From Xanthobacter agilis (lineage in GTDB: Bacteria > Pseudomonadota > Alphaproteobacteria > Rhizobiales > Xanthobacteraceae), in the NCBI RefSeq assembly GCF_021730435.1, contig NZ_JABWGX010000004.1, positions 124,001-188,000 of the forward strand: a stretch of DNA of 64,000 bases. The letters run 5' to 3'. Both the position numbers and the translations under genes were made by a program. The notes below the pieces were generated by a model. That model searched no databases. It saw only the letters and a list, made by a program, of their open reading frames with translations, and was not told the origin of the DNA. Below, piece after piece: positions 1 to 11,564 of the stretch (within the stretch, counting starts at the first letter, position 1; each line of letters begins with the position of its first letter).

Positions 1-1
1 C

Positions 2-1141
2 GGCCGGCTGTGGATCGGCCTCAGCTCCATTCATTGGCGCGAGGCGTGGAAATACGGCGAGCGCGCCTTCCGCTATTGCCAGCTCGACACCGGCCACGCC
101 GTTGCGGCCTTCCGCTACGCGGCGGCGGCGTTGGGCTGGCGGGCGCAGCTCGTGCGCGGCCTGGACAGTGCCGCCCTCGCGGCGCTGCTGGGGCTCGACC
201 GGGCGGAGGATTTTCCCGGCGCCGAGCGCGAGGAGCCGGAACTGCTGATCGCCATCGACGCGGACCCCGGCGCGGCGTTCGTGGCCGATGCGCTGCCGGC
301 GCTGGACCGCGCGCACTGGACCGGCACCGCCAATGTGCTGGACCGCCATCCCATGTACCGTTGGCCAGTGATCGATGAGGTGGCCCGCGCCACCCGAGTG
401 ACGCAAGCCACGGCCGCGCCGCCGCCGCAGGCGGGGCCGGATTATCCGCCGCGCCTGCCGCCGGCCACCGCGCGGGCGGCGGGCGTCATCCTCGGCCGGC
501 GCAGCGCGCAGCGGTTCGAGGCCAAGTACCACATGCCGCGCGAGACTTTCTGGTCCCTGCTCGACGCGCTCTTGCCGCGCGCGGTGGCGCCGTTTGACGT
601 GTGGGAGCGGCCGGCGGCGCTGCACCCCATCGTGTTCGTGCACAAGGTGGAAGGGCTGGAGAGCGGTCTTTATGCGCTGCCCCGGCTACCGGCGGCGGGC
701 GACGTCCTGCGGTCCCTGCTGCGGGATGATTTCGAATGGACCAGGCCCGAGGGCTGCCCCGCGCATCTGCCGCTCTACCGCCTCGTCCGCAATGACGCGC
801 GGGGCGTCATTCGCACCTTGAGCTGTCACCAGGCCATCGCCGGCGACAGCTGCTTTTCGCTCGGCATGCTCGCCACCTTCGATGAGGCGATGGCGGGCGG
901 GGCGGAGCATTACCGGTACTTGTTCTGGGAAGCGGGAATGATCGGGCAGGCGTTGTATCTGGAGGCGGAGGCGGCGGGCCTGCGCGGCACCGGCATCGGC
1001 TGCTATTTTGACGACGATTTCCATCACCTGCTCGGCCTCCAGGGGCGGCAGTTCCAATCCATGTATCACTTTACCGTCGGGCGACCCATGACGGATGCCC
1101 GCATCGTCTCATCCCCGGCCTATCCGGGCAGAAAGGCTTGA
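2..1141 (+). CDS. SagB/ThcOx-type nitroreductase-like dehydrogenase (5' end outside the window)
   Basis: FMN-dependent oxidoreductase of the SagB/ThcOx nitroreductase family; the substrate is not known. The frame is open from the first bases, so the N terminus lies upstream. The first part reads like the degenerate half-domain of these proteins (SIHWREAWKYGERAFRYC near window residues 9-26). The second half carries the nitroreductase FMN signature GRRSAQRF and the GMIGQALYLEAEAAGLRGTGIGCYFDD-type region, seen here in pieces around residues 310-345. The visible part is 379 residues. Such genes are often found beside nif genes, and here it sits 10 bp before a rhodanese-ankyrin gene with a clear ribosome site between them, so they are probably co-transcribed. 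A role in nitrogenase maturation or redox support is inference from context only. Confidence 0.8.
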   Translation, partial: GRLWIGLSSIHWREAWKYGERAFRYCQLDTGHAVAAFRYAAAALGWRAQLVRGLDSAALAALLGLDRAEDFPGAEREEPELLIAIDADPGAAFVADALPALDRAHWTGTANVLDRHPMYRWPVIDEVARATRVTQATAAPPPQAGPDYPPRLPPATARAAGVILGRRSAQRFEAKYHMPRETFWSLLDALLPRAVAPFDVWERPAALHPIVFVHKVEGLESGLYALPRLPAAGDVLRSLLRDDFEWTRPEGCPAHLPLYRLVRNDARGVIRTLSCHQAIAGDSCFSLGMLATFDEAMAGGAEHYRYLFWEAGMIGQALYLEAEAAGLRGTGIGCYFDDDFHHLLGLQGRQFQSMYHFTVGRPMTDARIVSSPAYPGRKA

Positions 1142-1151
1142 GGAGGCTGCC

Positions 1152-1952
1152 ATGGCCGAACGCGTTCCGTTCCGCTGCATCGGCGTCAAGGAAGCCGACG
1201 CGCTGCTGAAGGATCCCCGCACTGTCACCCTCGACGTGCGCGATGCCGGCGCCTATGGCGCCAGCCATGTGGAAGGCGCCCGCAACATCACGTTTTCGGG
1301 CCTTTCCGAGCTGATCGTCGGTACCCCCAAGGCGGCGCCGGTGCTGATTTATTGCTACCATGGCCACGCCAGCCGCGAATTTGCGCAGACCTTGTCCGAT
1401 TTCGGCTTCAAGGACGTGTACAGCCTCGATGGCGGCTATGAAGCCTGGCAGAGCTGGGAGCACGCCAATGCCCCCACCGGCACGCCCGACGCGACCCTCG
1501 CCGGCTGGCTCACCGGGCTCGGCTTTCCGGCCGAGGGCATCAATGCCACGGTGGACAACGGCATGACGCCGCTGATGAAGGCGGCACGGGAGGGGCTCGG
1601 CGAGATCGTGGACCGGCTGATCGCCCTCGGCGCGGCGCTCGACCAGCGCAATGCGGACGGCAACACCGCCCTCTGGCTCGCCTGCGTCGGCGATCACCTC
1701 GATATCATCACCGCTCTGGCGAAGGCGGGGATCGACATCGACAACTGCAACGACAACGGCGCCACCTCGCTCATGTATGCCTCGTCCGCCGGCAAGGCGG
1801 ACGTGGTGGCGCGGCTGCTGGAGCTTGGCGCCGATCCCCTGCCGGAAACCCTCGACGGCTTTTCCGCCCTCGATCTTGCCGCCACCGAGGCCTGCCTTTT
1901 GCTGCTGCGGAAGGCCGCCAAAGCCGCCAAGGCGGGGCTCGCTCCGGCCTGA
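1152..1952 (+). CDS. Rhodanese-ankyrin repeat fusion protein, nif-associated
   Basis: A 266-residue cytosolic protein with an N-terminal rhodanese domain (about residues 5-105) joined to ankyrin repeats (about 120-260). The rhodanese active-site loop is IYCYHGHAS, so the sulfur-carrying cysteine is present and sulfur transfer is plausible. The ankyrin part shows repeated GMTPLMKAAREG and GNTALWLAC style units, suited to protein binding. The start at 1152 has AGGAGG 6 bases upstream; a longer frame to 1095 overlaps the previous gene and has no better signal. Rhodanese-like genes occur in nif clusters (RhdN of Azotobacter, from memory). Here the neighbours are a nitroreductase, ModD and a molbindin, which suggests sulfur delivery or protein docking during nitrogenase cofactor assembly. 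That role is inference. Confidence 0.85.
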   Translation: MAERVPFRCIGVKEADALLKDPRTVTLDVRDAGAYGASHVEGARNITFSGLSELIVGTPKAAPVLIYCYHGHASREFAQTLSDFGFKDVYSLDGGYEAWQSWEHANAPTGTPDATLAGWLTGLGFPAEGINATVDNGMTPLMKAAREGLGEIVDRLIALGAALDQRNADGNTALWLACVGDHLDIITALAKAGIDIDNCNDNGATSLMYASSAGKADVVARLLELGADPLPETLDGFSALDLAATEACLLLLRKAAKAAKAGLAPA

Positions 1953-2051
1953 TCCGCCGCCACGCGCGCAGCGCGCCTTTGTCCCGTCGACCGCCGGCGC
2001 CGGCGCCCCCATAGTCCGCCCAGCTGTATGCGCCGGCGCAGAGCTGCGCGT

Positions 2052-2067
2052 CGCCCGGCGCCGGGCG
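2052..2067. repeat. 16-bp perfect palindrome before modD
   Basis: CGCCCGGCGCCGGGCG reads the same on both strands, 40 bp before modD in a 154-bp gap. It could be an operator or just GC-rich structure. No T-run follows, so it is not a standard terminator. Confidence 0.35.
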
Positions 2068-2106
2068 GTCGCGGCTCGGCGCGCGGCTGTTTTCCGGGAG
2101 CGCGAA

Positions 2107-2946
2107 ATGATGAAGTGGTGGACCGAGGCCCTGCTCGACGAGCTGCTGGGCGAGGATACGCCCCATGGCGATCTCACCACGGAGGCCATCGGCATCTCCG
2201 GCGCGCCGGCGCGGCTCCACATGTCCATGCGGGCGGAGGCCACCTTATGCGGCGTCGAGGTGGCCGAAGCCCTGTTCCACAAGGTGGGGGTCGAGGCCGA
2301 GCGGCTGGAGTCTTCCGGCGCGCGGGTGCCGGCGGGTGGCGCCATTCTCACCGCGTGCGGTGCGGCGGGTGGCGTGTTCGCGGCCTGGAAGGTGGCGCAG
2401 ACGCTGGTGGAATATCTCTCGGGCATCGCCACCCTGACCGCGGACATCATCGCCGCCGCGCGGGCGGTGTCGCCTGAGGTGGCGGTGGTGACCACGCGCA
2501 AGACCCTGCCCGGCGCCAAGGCGCAGATGATCGCCGCGATTCGCGCCGGCGGCGCCTTCCCCCACCGGTTGGGTTTGTCGGAAACCCTGCTGGTGTTTCC
2601 CGAACACCGCGCTTTCCTGGATGATACGGTGGCCCGTGTCGCCGCCTTGCGCCGGGCGATGCCGGAAAAGAAAGTGGTGGTGGAGGTCAAGACCCTGGAC
2701 GAGGTGATCGCGGTGTTGCCCGCGCGACCCGACGTGTTCCAGTGCGAGAAGATGACGCCGGACGCCATCCGCGCCGTGGTGGAGCATGTGGAGGGCGCGG
2801 GTTCGCCGGCGCTGGTGGCGGCGGCCGGAGGGGTCAATCTGCAGAATGCGGCGGCCTATGCGGCGGCCGGAGCACGGATTTTGGTGACGTCCGCCCCCTA
2901 TTGGGCGAAGCCCGCCGATGTGAAGGTGGCCATCGGTCCGGCGTGA
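2107..2946 (+). CDS. modD: ModD, molybdenum utilisation protein (quinolinate phosphoribosyltransferase-like)
   Basis: A 279-residue protein of the nicotinate-nucleotide pyrophosphorylase fold, but of the ModD branch that is encoded with molybdate transport genes. The core contains TTRKTLPGAKAQMIAAIRAG and then HRLGLSETLLVFPEH, the ModD form of the NadC signature, and an N-terminal DTPHGDLTTEAIG motif. The exact reaction of ModD is not settled. The start at 2107 (ATG ATG) follows GGGAG; the frame runs further upstream but without initiation signals. It is convergent with the molbindin gene and followed by a hairpin. Beside nifV and a Mop protein, a role in molybdenum supply for the iron-molybdenum cofactor is likely. 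Confidence 0.85.
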   Translation: MMKWWTEALLDELLGEDTPHGDLTTEAIGISGAPARLHMSMRAEATLCGVEVAEALFHKVGVEAERLESSGARVPAGGAILTACGAAGGVFAAWKVAQTLVEYLSGIATLTADIIAAARAVSPEVAVVTTRKTLPGAKAQMIAAIRAGGAFPHRLGLSETLLVFPEHRAFLDDTVARVAALRRAMPEKKVVVEVKTLDEVIAVLPARPDVFQCEKMTPDAIRAVVEHVEGAGSPALVAAAGGVNLQNAAAYAAAGARILVTSAPYWAKPADVKVAIGPA

Positions 2947-2956
2947 GGAGCGTCCC

Positions 2957-2979
2957 GACCGGCGGGAGCCCCGCCGGTC
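2957..2979. terminator. Hairpin between convergent modD and mop
   Basis: A perfect 10-bp stem (GACCGGCGGG and its complement) with a 3-nt loop lies 11 bp after the modD stop and 27 bp before the end of the molbindin gene. No strong T-run follows on either strand, so termination strength is uncertain. Confidence 0.5.
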
Positions 2980-3005
2980 GACCCACCAGGGAACTTCGGT
3001 CGGGC

Positions 3006-3212
3006 CTATTTGCCCACCAGGATGCTGGACGACGTGATGAGCGCGGTGACCGCGTCTCCCACCTTCAGCTCCAAGTCTTTTACCGATTGCTCGGTGATGT
3101 GCGCGAACAGCACATTGCCGCCGCCGATGTCGATGCTGACCGTGCCCGAGATCGGTCCTTCGTGGATCTCGACGATCTTGCCCTTCAACTGATTGCGCGC
3201 GCTGATCTTCAT
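3006..3212 (-). CDS. mop: Molbindin (Mop), molybdate-binding protein
   Basis: A single TOBE/Mop domain of 68 residues, the usual length of molbindins, which form hexamers that bind and store molybdate or tungstate in the cytosol. The sequence opens MKISARNQLKGKIVEIHEGP and continues with VSIDIGGGNVLFAHIT, the classic Mop pattern, ending in SSSILVGK. The frame is open far upstream, but the Mop match begins exactly at this methionine, so the longer ORF is rejected. It is divergent from the IscA-like/nifV operon, and the NifA-type site at 3339-3354 lies in the shared promoter region. It may therefore be induced with nitrogen fixation (inference). With ModD it forms a small molybdenum-handling pair next to homocitrate synthase. 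Confidence 0.93.
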   Translation of the reverse strand: MKISARNQLKGKIVEIHEGPISGTVSIDIGGGNVLFAHITEQSVKDLELKVGDAVTALITSSSILVGK

Positions 3213-3338
3213 GTTCGGTCTCCCGAGCGGAGGCCGGGAAGGGTGCCGACGGACCATGATATCGCATGGGGCATAGAAAACCGGACCCGCGCAAACCCCT
3301 GTCGTGAACCCGCCGAAGTGGCGCTCATGGTCTTGCGC

Positions 3339-3354
3339 TGTCACCTTTACGACA
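3339..3354 (+). promoter_or_regulatory. NifA upstream activator sequence (TGT-N10-ACA)
   Basis: TGTCACCTTTACGACA fits the NifA consensus TGT-N10-ACA exactly. It sits about 46 bp before the -24 GG of the sigma-54 promoter at 3398-3416, closer than the common 80-150 bp but on the right side. It lies in the divergent region between mop and the IscA-like gene. Confidence 0.65.
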
Positions 3355-3397
3355 CCTGTCGGTTCGTGTTTTATATTTAAAATCAATACATTGATAA

Positions 3398-3416
3398 GTT
3401 GGTCCGGGCTTTGCAT
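3398..3416 (+). promoter_or_regulatory. Sigma-54 (-24/-12) promoter for iscA-like/nifV operon
   Basis: The string TTGGTCCGGGCTTTGCA has GG and GC separated by exactly 10 bases (GG at 3401-3402, GC at 3413-3414). It matches the YTGGCACGNNNNTTGCW consensus except for two bases after the GG. It lies 86 bp before the IscA-like start and downstream of a NifA site. Confidence 0.7.
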
Positions 3417-3501
3417 TGCTTGAGGCGAGCGGCCGGCTGCAAATCCGGTGGCTTCGATCCCGAAGGCGCCCGAAAGGGCGGTGAGGCAGGCGGACCGCAG
3501 G

Positions 3502-3810
3502 ATGATCTCTCTTTCGGCCAGTGCGGTTGAAGTGGTGAAGGCGGCCATGTCGCGGGCCGATCGCGCCGCCGAGGGGCTGCGCCTGGTGGCGGGAGAGGGC
3601 GCGCGCGACGCGTTGCAGGTGGTGCTCCATCTCGATGTGGCGCGGGCGGACGACATGGTGATCGAGCAGGGCGGTTTGAAGCTGTTCGTGGACGATCGCT
3701 CCCGGCGGTTCGCGGACGGGTTACGCATCGATTTCGTGGCGTCTCGCGGCGCGGGAGATGGCGGGTTCGTGGTGGCTGCGGACGTGGTTCGCCCCGACCG
3801 GCTGGCGTGA
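3502..3810 (+). CDS. HesB/IscA-family protein lacking all cysteines, first gene of the nifV operon
   Basis: A 102-residue protein aligning by eye with A-type iron-sulfur carriers: GLRLVAGEGARD, LHLDVARADDMVIEQGGLKLFVDDRS, then GLRIDFVASRGAGDGGF. A-type carriers hold the cluster with three cysteines (one after the GLRL region, two near the C terminus). This protein contains no cysteine at all, so it cannot be a classical carrier. IscA/HesB-like genes are common beside nifU, nifS and nifV. The ATG at 3502 is preceded by a weak AG-rich site; an upstream in-frame ATG at 3448 would add 18 residues without homology. It follows the sigma-54 promoter and is probably nif-regulated. It may be a scaffold relic or a binding partner. 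Confidence 0.7.
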   Translation: MISLSASAVEVVKAAMSRADRAAEGLRLVAGEGARDALQVVLHLDVARADDMVIEQGGLKLFVDDRSRRFADGLRIDFVASRGAGDGGFVVAADVVRPDRLA

Positions 3811-3969
3811 GGCGGGCATGTTCGGATCGCTCTTATGTCTTCCTGATGCCGGGTGGCGGGCGACCGTCGCCCTGGATGTGCGGTTGAGTTTGCATTTGAC
3901 GCTGTCCGTACCGACGCATCGTCGCCGGTGCTTTTCAACGCCACTCGCTTGGTAGATTGGAAGGGACCC

Positions 3970-5208
3970 ATGCTCGCGAAGTCACCATCGGCCGTCTCGG
4001 GCCGCACGGCGCCGGAAGGATCGGGGCCTTCGTCCCGGGGAAAGCCGGCTCGGACCGTTTTCCTGAACGACACGACCTTGCGCGATGGCGAACAGGCGCC
4101 GGGCGTCGCTTTCACCCGCAGGGAGAAGATCGAGATCGCCGAGGCGCTGGCCGCCGCCGGCGTGCCCGAGATCGAGGCCGGCACCCCGGCCATGGGTGAC
4201 GAGGAAATCGAGACCCTGCGCTCCATCGCCTCGCTCAAGCTGCCCATGCGGGTGGTGGCGTGGTGCCGGATGAGCGAGCAGGATCTGTTCGCCGCGGTGA
4301 GCGCAGGGGTGACGGCGGTCAACCTTTCCATCCCCACCTCCGATCGCCAGTTGCAGGGCAAGCTCGGCCGCGACCGGGCCTGGGCCCTCGAGGCCTTGCG
4401 CCATGTGGTGGGGCTCGCGCGCAAGATCGGCTTCACGGTCGCGGTGGGCTGTGAGGATGCCTCCCGCGCCGATCCGGAATTCCTCTGCCAGGTGGCCGAG
4501 GCCGCGCGCGACGTGGGCGCCTTCCGCCTGCGGCTCGCCGACACGCTGGGCGTGCTCGACCCGTTCTCGACCTATGCCCTGGTGCGGCGGGTGGCCAATG
4601 CCACCGATCTCGAGATCGAATATCACGCCCACGACGATCTGGGCCTTGCCACCGCCAACACCCTGGCGGCGGTGACGGGCGGTGCGCGCCACCTCTCGGT
4701 CACGGTGACCGGCCTTGGCGAACGCGCAGGCAATGCGCCGCTGGAAGAAGTGGCGATCGCGCTGCGCCAGACCGCGCGGGAGGAGACCGGCATCGATCCG
4801 CGGGCCCTGCGGCCCCTGGCGCAGCGGGTGATGGATGCCGCCGGCCGGCCCATGCCGCGCACCAAGGCGATCGTGGGCGAGGATGTCTTCACCCATGAGT
4901 CCGGCATCCATGTCTCCGGCCTGCTGAAGGATCGCGCCACCTACGAGGCGCTCAATCCGGACCTGCTGGGCCGCAAGCATACCCTGGTGCTGGGCAAGCA
5001 TTCGGGCCTTTCGGCGGTGTCCCACGCCTTGTCCGAGCAGGGCTTGAGCGTGGACGACGCGCGCGGCCGGACGATCCTGGAGCGGGTGCGCGAATACGCC
5101 ACCCGCACCAAGCAGAATGTCTCTCCGGAGGTGCTGCGGCGCTTCTATGAGGAGAGCTTCACCGAGGAGGCGTTGCGCCGCCGCCACCTGGCCGTGATGG
5201 GAGCCTGA
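3970..5208 (+). CDS. nifV: Homocitrate synthase NifV
   Basis: Condenses acetyl-CoA with 2-oxoglutarate to give homocitrate, the organic ligand of the iron-molybdenum cofactor of nitrogenase. At 412 residues it is slightly longer than usual because of a Ser/Pro/Gly-rich N-terminal stretch of about 25 residues. The isopropylmalate/homocitrate synthase signatures are clear: [17 protein letters not shown] near residues 32-48, [18 protein letters not shown] near 217-234 (metal-binding His-x-His) and the [11 protein letters not shown] region near 312. The start at 3970 follows GGAAGGGA; the frame is open to 3853 but without homology. It follows the IscA-like gene by 159 bp, and cysE starts 2 bp after its stop. 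Confidence 0.95.
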   Translation: MLAKSPSAVSGRTAPEGSGPSSRGKPARTVFLNDTTLRDGEQAPGVAFTRREKIEIAEALAAAGVPEIEAGTPAMGDEEIETLRSIASLKLPMRVVAWCRMSEQDLFAAVSAGVTAVNLSIPTSDRQLQGKLGRDRAWALEALRHVVGLARKIGFTVAVGCEDASRADPEFLCQVAEAARDVGAFRLRLADTLGVLDPFSTYALVRRVANATDLEIEYHAHDDLGLATANTLAAVTGGARHLSVTVTGLGERAGNAPLEEVAIALRQTAREETGIDPRALRPLAQRVMDAAGRPMPRTKAIVGEDVFTHESGIHVSGLLKDRATYEALNPDLLGRKHTLVLGKHSGLSAVSHALSEQGLSVDDARGRTILERVREYATRTKQNVSPEVLRRFYEESFTEEALRRRHLAVMGA

Positions 5209-5210
5209 CC

Positions 5211-6023
5211 ATGATCATGGGACACGCGAAGGGATCTGGCGCGGAAGCAGCCGCGGGGGTCGCCGGTCCGGTGGCTGCCACGGTTGCGGCGGAGGCGCCC
5301 GCCGTGGCGCCGGTTTCGGTCTGGCGGCTGATCCGCGAAGACGTCAATTGCGTGAAGTCTCGCGATCCGGCCGCCCGCAATACGCTGGAGATCGTGCTGA
5401 CCTATCCGGGCGTGCACGCCATCATCTGGTACCGGCTTGCCAACCGGCTGTGGCTGCGGGGGGTGAAGTTTCCGGCCCGCTTCCTGTCGTGGCTCGGGCG
5501 CTTTTTCACCAATGTGGACATTCACCCCGGCGCCACCATCGGTCGTCGCTTCTTCATCGATCACGGGGCGGGCGTGGTGATCGGCGAAACGGCGGAAGTG
5601 GGCGATGACGTGACCCTCTATCACGGCGTGACCCTGGGCGGCACCTCGTGGACCGCCGGCAAGCGCCATCCCACTTTGCGCGACGGCGTGCTGGTGGGGG
5701 CCGGCGCGAAGATCCTGGGGCCGATCACGGTGGGGGCGGGCTGCCGCATCGGCGCCAATTCCGTGCTGATCGAGGATGTGCCGCCGGGCATGACGGTGGT
5801 GGGCATTCCGGGCCGGGTGGTGAAGCCGGTGGCCGACCGCCGGCGGCTCGGCGACGGTCGCATCGACCTTGAGCATCACCTGATGCCGGACCCGGTGGGC
5901 GAGGCCATCGTCTCCCTGCTCGATCGGATCGAATTTCTGGAGGCGCGGCTGGCCCATCTTCAGGGCGAGCTTCACCGCAGCCGCACCGGTGGCGGCTGTG
6001 CAACCGCCGATGAAGCCGCGTGA
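5211..6023 (+). CDS. cysE: Serine O-acetyltransferase CysE
   Basis: Makes O-acetylserine from serine and acetyl-CoA, the first step of cysteine synthesis. The 270-residue protein has an N-terminal helical part ([20 protein letters not shown]) and a left-handed beta-helix of hexapeptide repeats from about residue 105: [21 protein letters not shown], then [10 protein letters not shown] and [11 protein letters not shown]. The first 33 residues are Ala/Val/Pro-rich and variable, so the start could be 5211 or the ATG at 5217. It lies 2 bp after nifV and before nifW, the order nifV-cysE-nifW known from Azotobacter and other diazotrophs. There a dedicated CysE supplies cysteine sulfur for nitrogenase clusters. 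Confidence 0.93.
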   Translation: MIMGHAKGSGAEAAAGVAGPVAATVAAEAPAVAPVSVWRLIREDVNCVKSRDPAARNTLEIVLTYPGVHAIIWYRLANRLWLRGVKFPARFLSWLGRFFTNVDIHPGATIGRRFFIDHGAGVVIGETAEVGDDVTLYHGVTLGGTSWTAGKRHPTLRDGVLVGAGAKILGPITVGAGCRIGANSVLIEDVPPGMTVVGIPGRVVKPVADRRRLGDGRIDLEHHLMPDPVGEAIVSLLDRIEFLEARLAHLQGELHRSRTGGGCATADEAA

Positions 6024-6086
6024 CGTTTGAGTTTCCCGCTCCCTAAGCGGGGTCCCCGCAAGGGCAACAAAAGACTGGAGCTTGGA

Positions 6087-6428
6087 ATGTCGGTTCTCGA
6101 TACGCTGAAGTCGCTGTCCAGCGCCGAAGAGTTTTTCACCACCCTCAAGGTGGACTACCAGCCCGAGGTGCTGCAGGTGTTGCGCCTGCATATCCTGCGA
6201 CGCATGGGCCAGTACCTCGTCTCTGCCGATTTTGAGGGCAAGAGTGAGGAGGAGGTCTTTTCCGCCGCGCAAGCCATGCTGGCGCAGGCCTATGAGGACT
6301 TCATCAAGTCGAATCCCATGGCGGAGCGGGTGTTCAAGGTGCTCAAGGAGCATGACCCGAGCCGCGCCGCCGCGAGCGGCCCCAAACCCGCGTTCGTGCC
6401 GCTGACCACGCTGACCACCGGCAGCTAG
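6087..6428 (+). CDS. nifW: Nitrogenase-stabilising/protective protein NifW
   Basis: NifW interacts with the MoFe protein and helps it mature or survive oxygen. The 113-residue length and the opening MSVLDTLKSLSSAEEFF, with later YQPEVLQVLRLHILRRMGQY and YEDFIKSNPMAERVFKVLKE, fit the family throughout. The start at 6087 has GGAG 7 bases upstream; an in-frame ATG at 6027 would add 20 residues unlike NifW. It lies 63 bp after cysE and is the last nif gene here; fixABCX, which often follows, is absent. An 8-bp-stem hairpin at 6447-6470 probably closes the operon. Confidence 0.95.
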   Translation: MSVLDTLKSLSSAEEFFTTLKVDYQPEVLQVLRLHILRRMGQYLVSADFEGKSEEEVFSAAQAMLAQAYEDFIKSNPMAERVFKVLKEHDPSRAAASGPKPAFVPLTTLTTGS

Positions 6429-6446
6429 GACAGGGCCGACGCTTCC

Positions 6447-6470
6447 GTCGCGCCGCACTCGTGGCGCGAC
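6447..6470 (+). terminator. Hairpin after nifW
   Basis: GTCGCGCC and its complement form a perfect 8-bp stem with an 8-nt loop 18 bp after the nifW stop. There is no T-run, so this is a weak or factor-dependent terminator at best. Confidence 0.4.
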
Positions 6471-6574
6471 CGGTTACCCTCCCTCCGCATGCGTGGTGTT
6501 TGAACAGGCATTGCGAAGGTTCCCTTTTTTGATCGTGCGGATTGCTCGGCGCGCGCGGGGGGAGGGTAAACTCT

Positions 6575-6627
6575 GTGGCTGACGCCACACCAAGGCCGCG
6601 GCACCGAAGGGGGCCGCGGCCTTGGTG
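6575..6627. other. Two adjacent hairpins in the 327-bp gap nifW-DUF1003
   Basis: The gap 6429-6755 has no convincing gene. It contains a small stem (TGTGGC/GCCACA, 6575-6590) abutting a perfect 15-bp stem (6588-6602 with 6613-6627, loop of about 10 nt). There is no T-run. It could be an mRNA leader structure for the next gene, or part of a small RNA. Confidence 0.35.
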
Positions 6628-6755
6628 CATGTCGAGGGTCCCCTCGCGCCGGCCCCCGCTCCGTGCCCGCCCTCTTGATCGGCGCGCGCCGGAAGGATCA
6701 CATCCCCGCGGCGGCCCGGCATGCCGCCTTGTGTTCGTGGATGCAGGAGCAGGGT

Positions 6756-8716
<1,961 letters not shown>

Positions 8717-8984
8717 TCTCGGTCAACGGCGGCTCTCCCACGGGAGTGCCGTCATCGTGCCGGTCGTCAAGCCGGCGAGGTGAAGGAGACGAATGTTCCC
8801 CTCCTCGGGGCGCGCTCTCCCGCTTCGGCCTTCTGGTCCGGACGGAGGACGCGGGTCCCAGCATCGCGATGGAGGCGGTGCAATGGAGACGGTCGTCGTC
8901 CGCTCCAGCCACGGGTTCGGTTCGGGGCGGCCGGCGTCGGTTCAGGGGGGAAGGGGCACTTCGCAACCCTCAGGGGACGAAGAC

Positions 8985-11071
<2,087 letters not shown>

Positions 11072-11097
11072 GGATCGGCACCCCGCAAGGGGCCTGT

Positions 11098-11123
11098 CCG
11101 GATGCGGCCGCGGCCGCATCCGG
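11098..11123 (+). terminator. 26-bp perfect palindrome after sucD
   Basis: CCGGATGCGGCCG followed directly by its reverse complement, then GTTTTGG. It could form a strong stem with a short T-rich tail. It lies in the 493-bp gap 11072-11564 before sucA. The rest of that gap is GC-rich and non-coding as far as I can see; it must hold the sucA promoter, which I could not identify. Confidence 0.5.
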
Positions 11124-11564
11124 GTTTTGGTTGGTCCGGCGGCGGTGATGCCGCCGCCGGACAGCCCGGCCGGCTTCGGCCGCCGGGGGCGCGGTGCGCC
11201 GGCGGGAGGTCAACACCCAGGGGGGTGGCCGCGGGCGCGCGCAAGCGCCGATGACGAAGAAGGGGCGCGGGGGGAAGCGCCGGCTCTGAATTTCGCCGTG
11301 TTTTCCGGCGAGGGGCGGAGCGGCTGAAAAACGATCATGCGGATGACGCACGTCAGGTCGGCTTTTGCCGTGCGCCTGGCGGGACTATGTAAGCTGACGA
11401 GCACCCCATCCCGTGGCTGCCACGAGCCGGGCGGGGGTGGAATAAGGCGATCCGGTTTCGGTCGGAGCGTCGTGTTTGTGGCAGATTTTTCGGTTTCGGG
11501 CTTGGTTTTCTGTGCGGAACGCGCACAAGGAGGGCGAGGCCCGAGGCCATCCGGGAAGACACCC

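Noticed and set aside
3871-3895. A second sigma-54 promoter just before nifV
   Set aside because: A TTTGCA is present but no GG lies at the required 10-bp distance.
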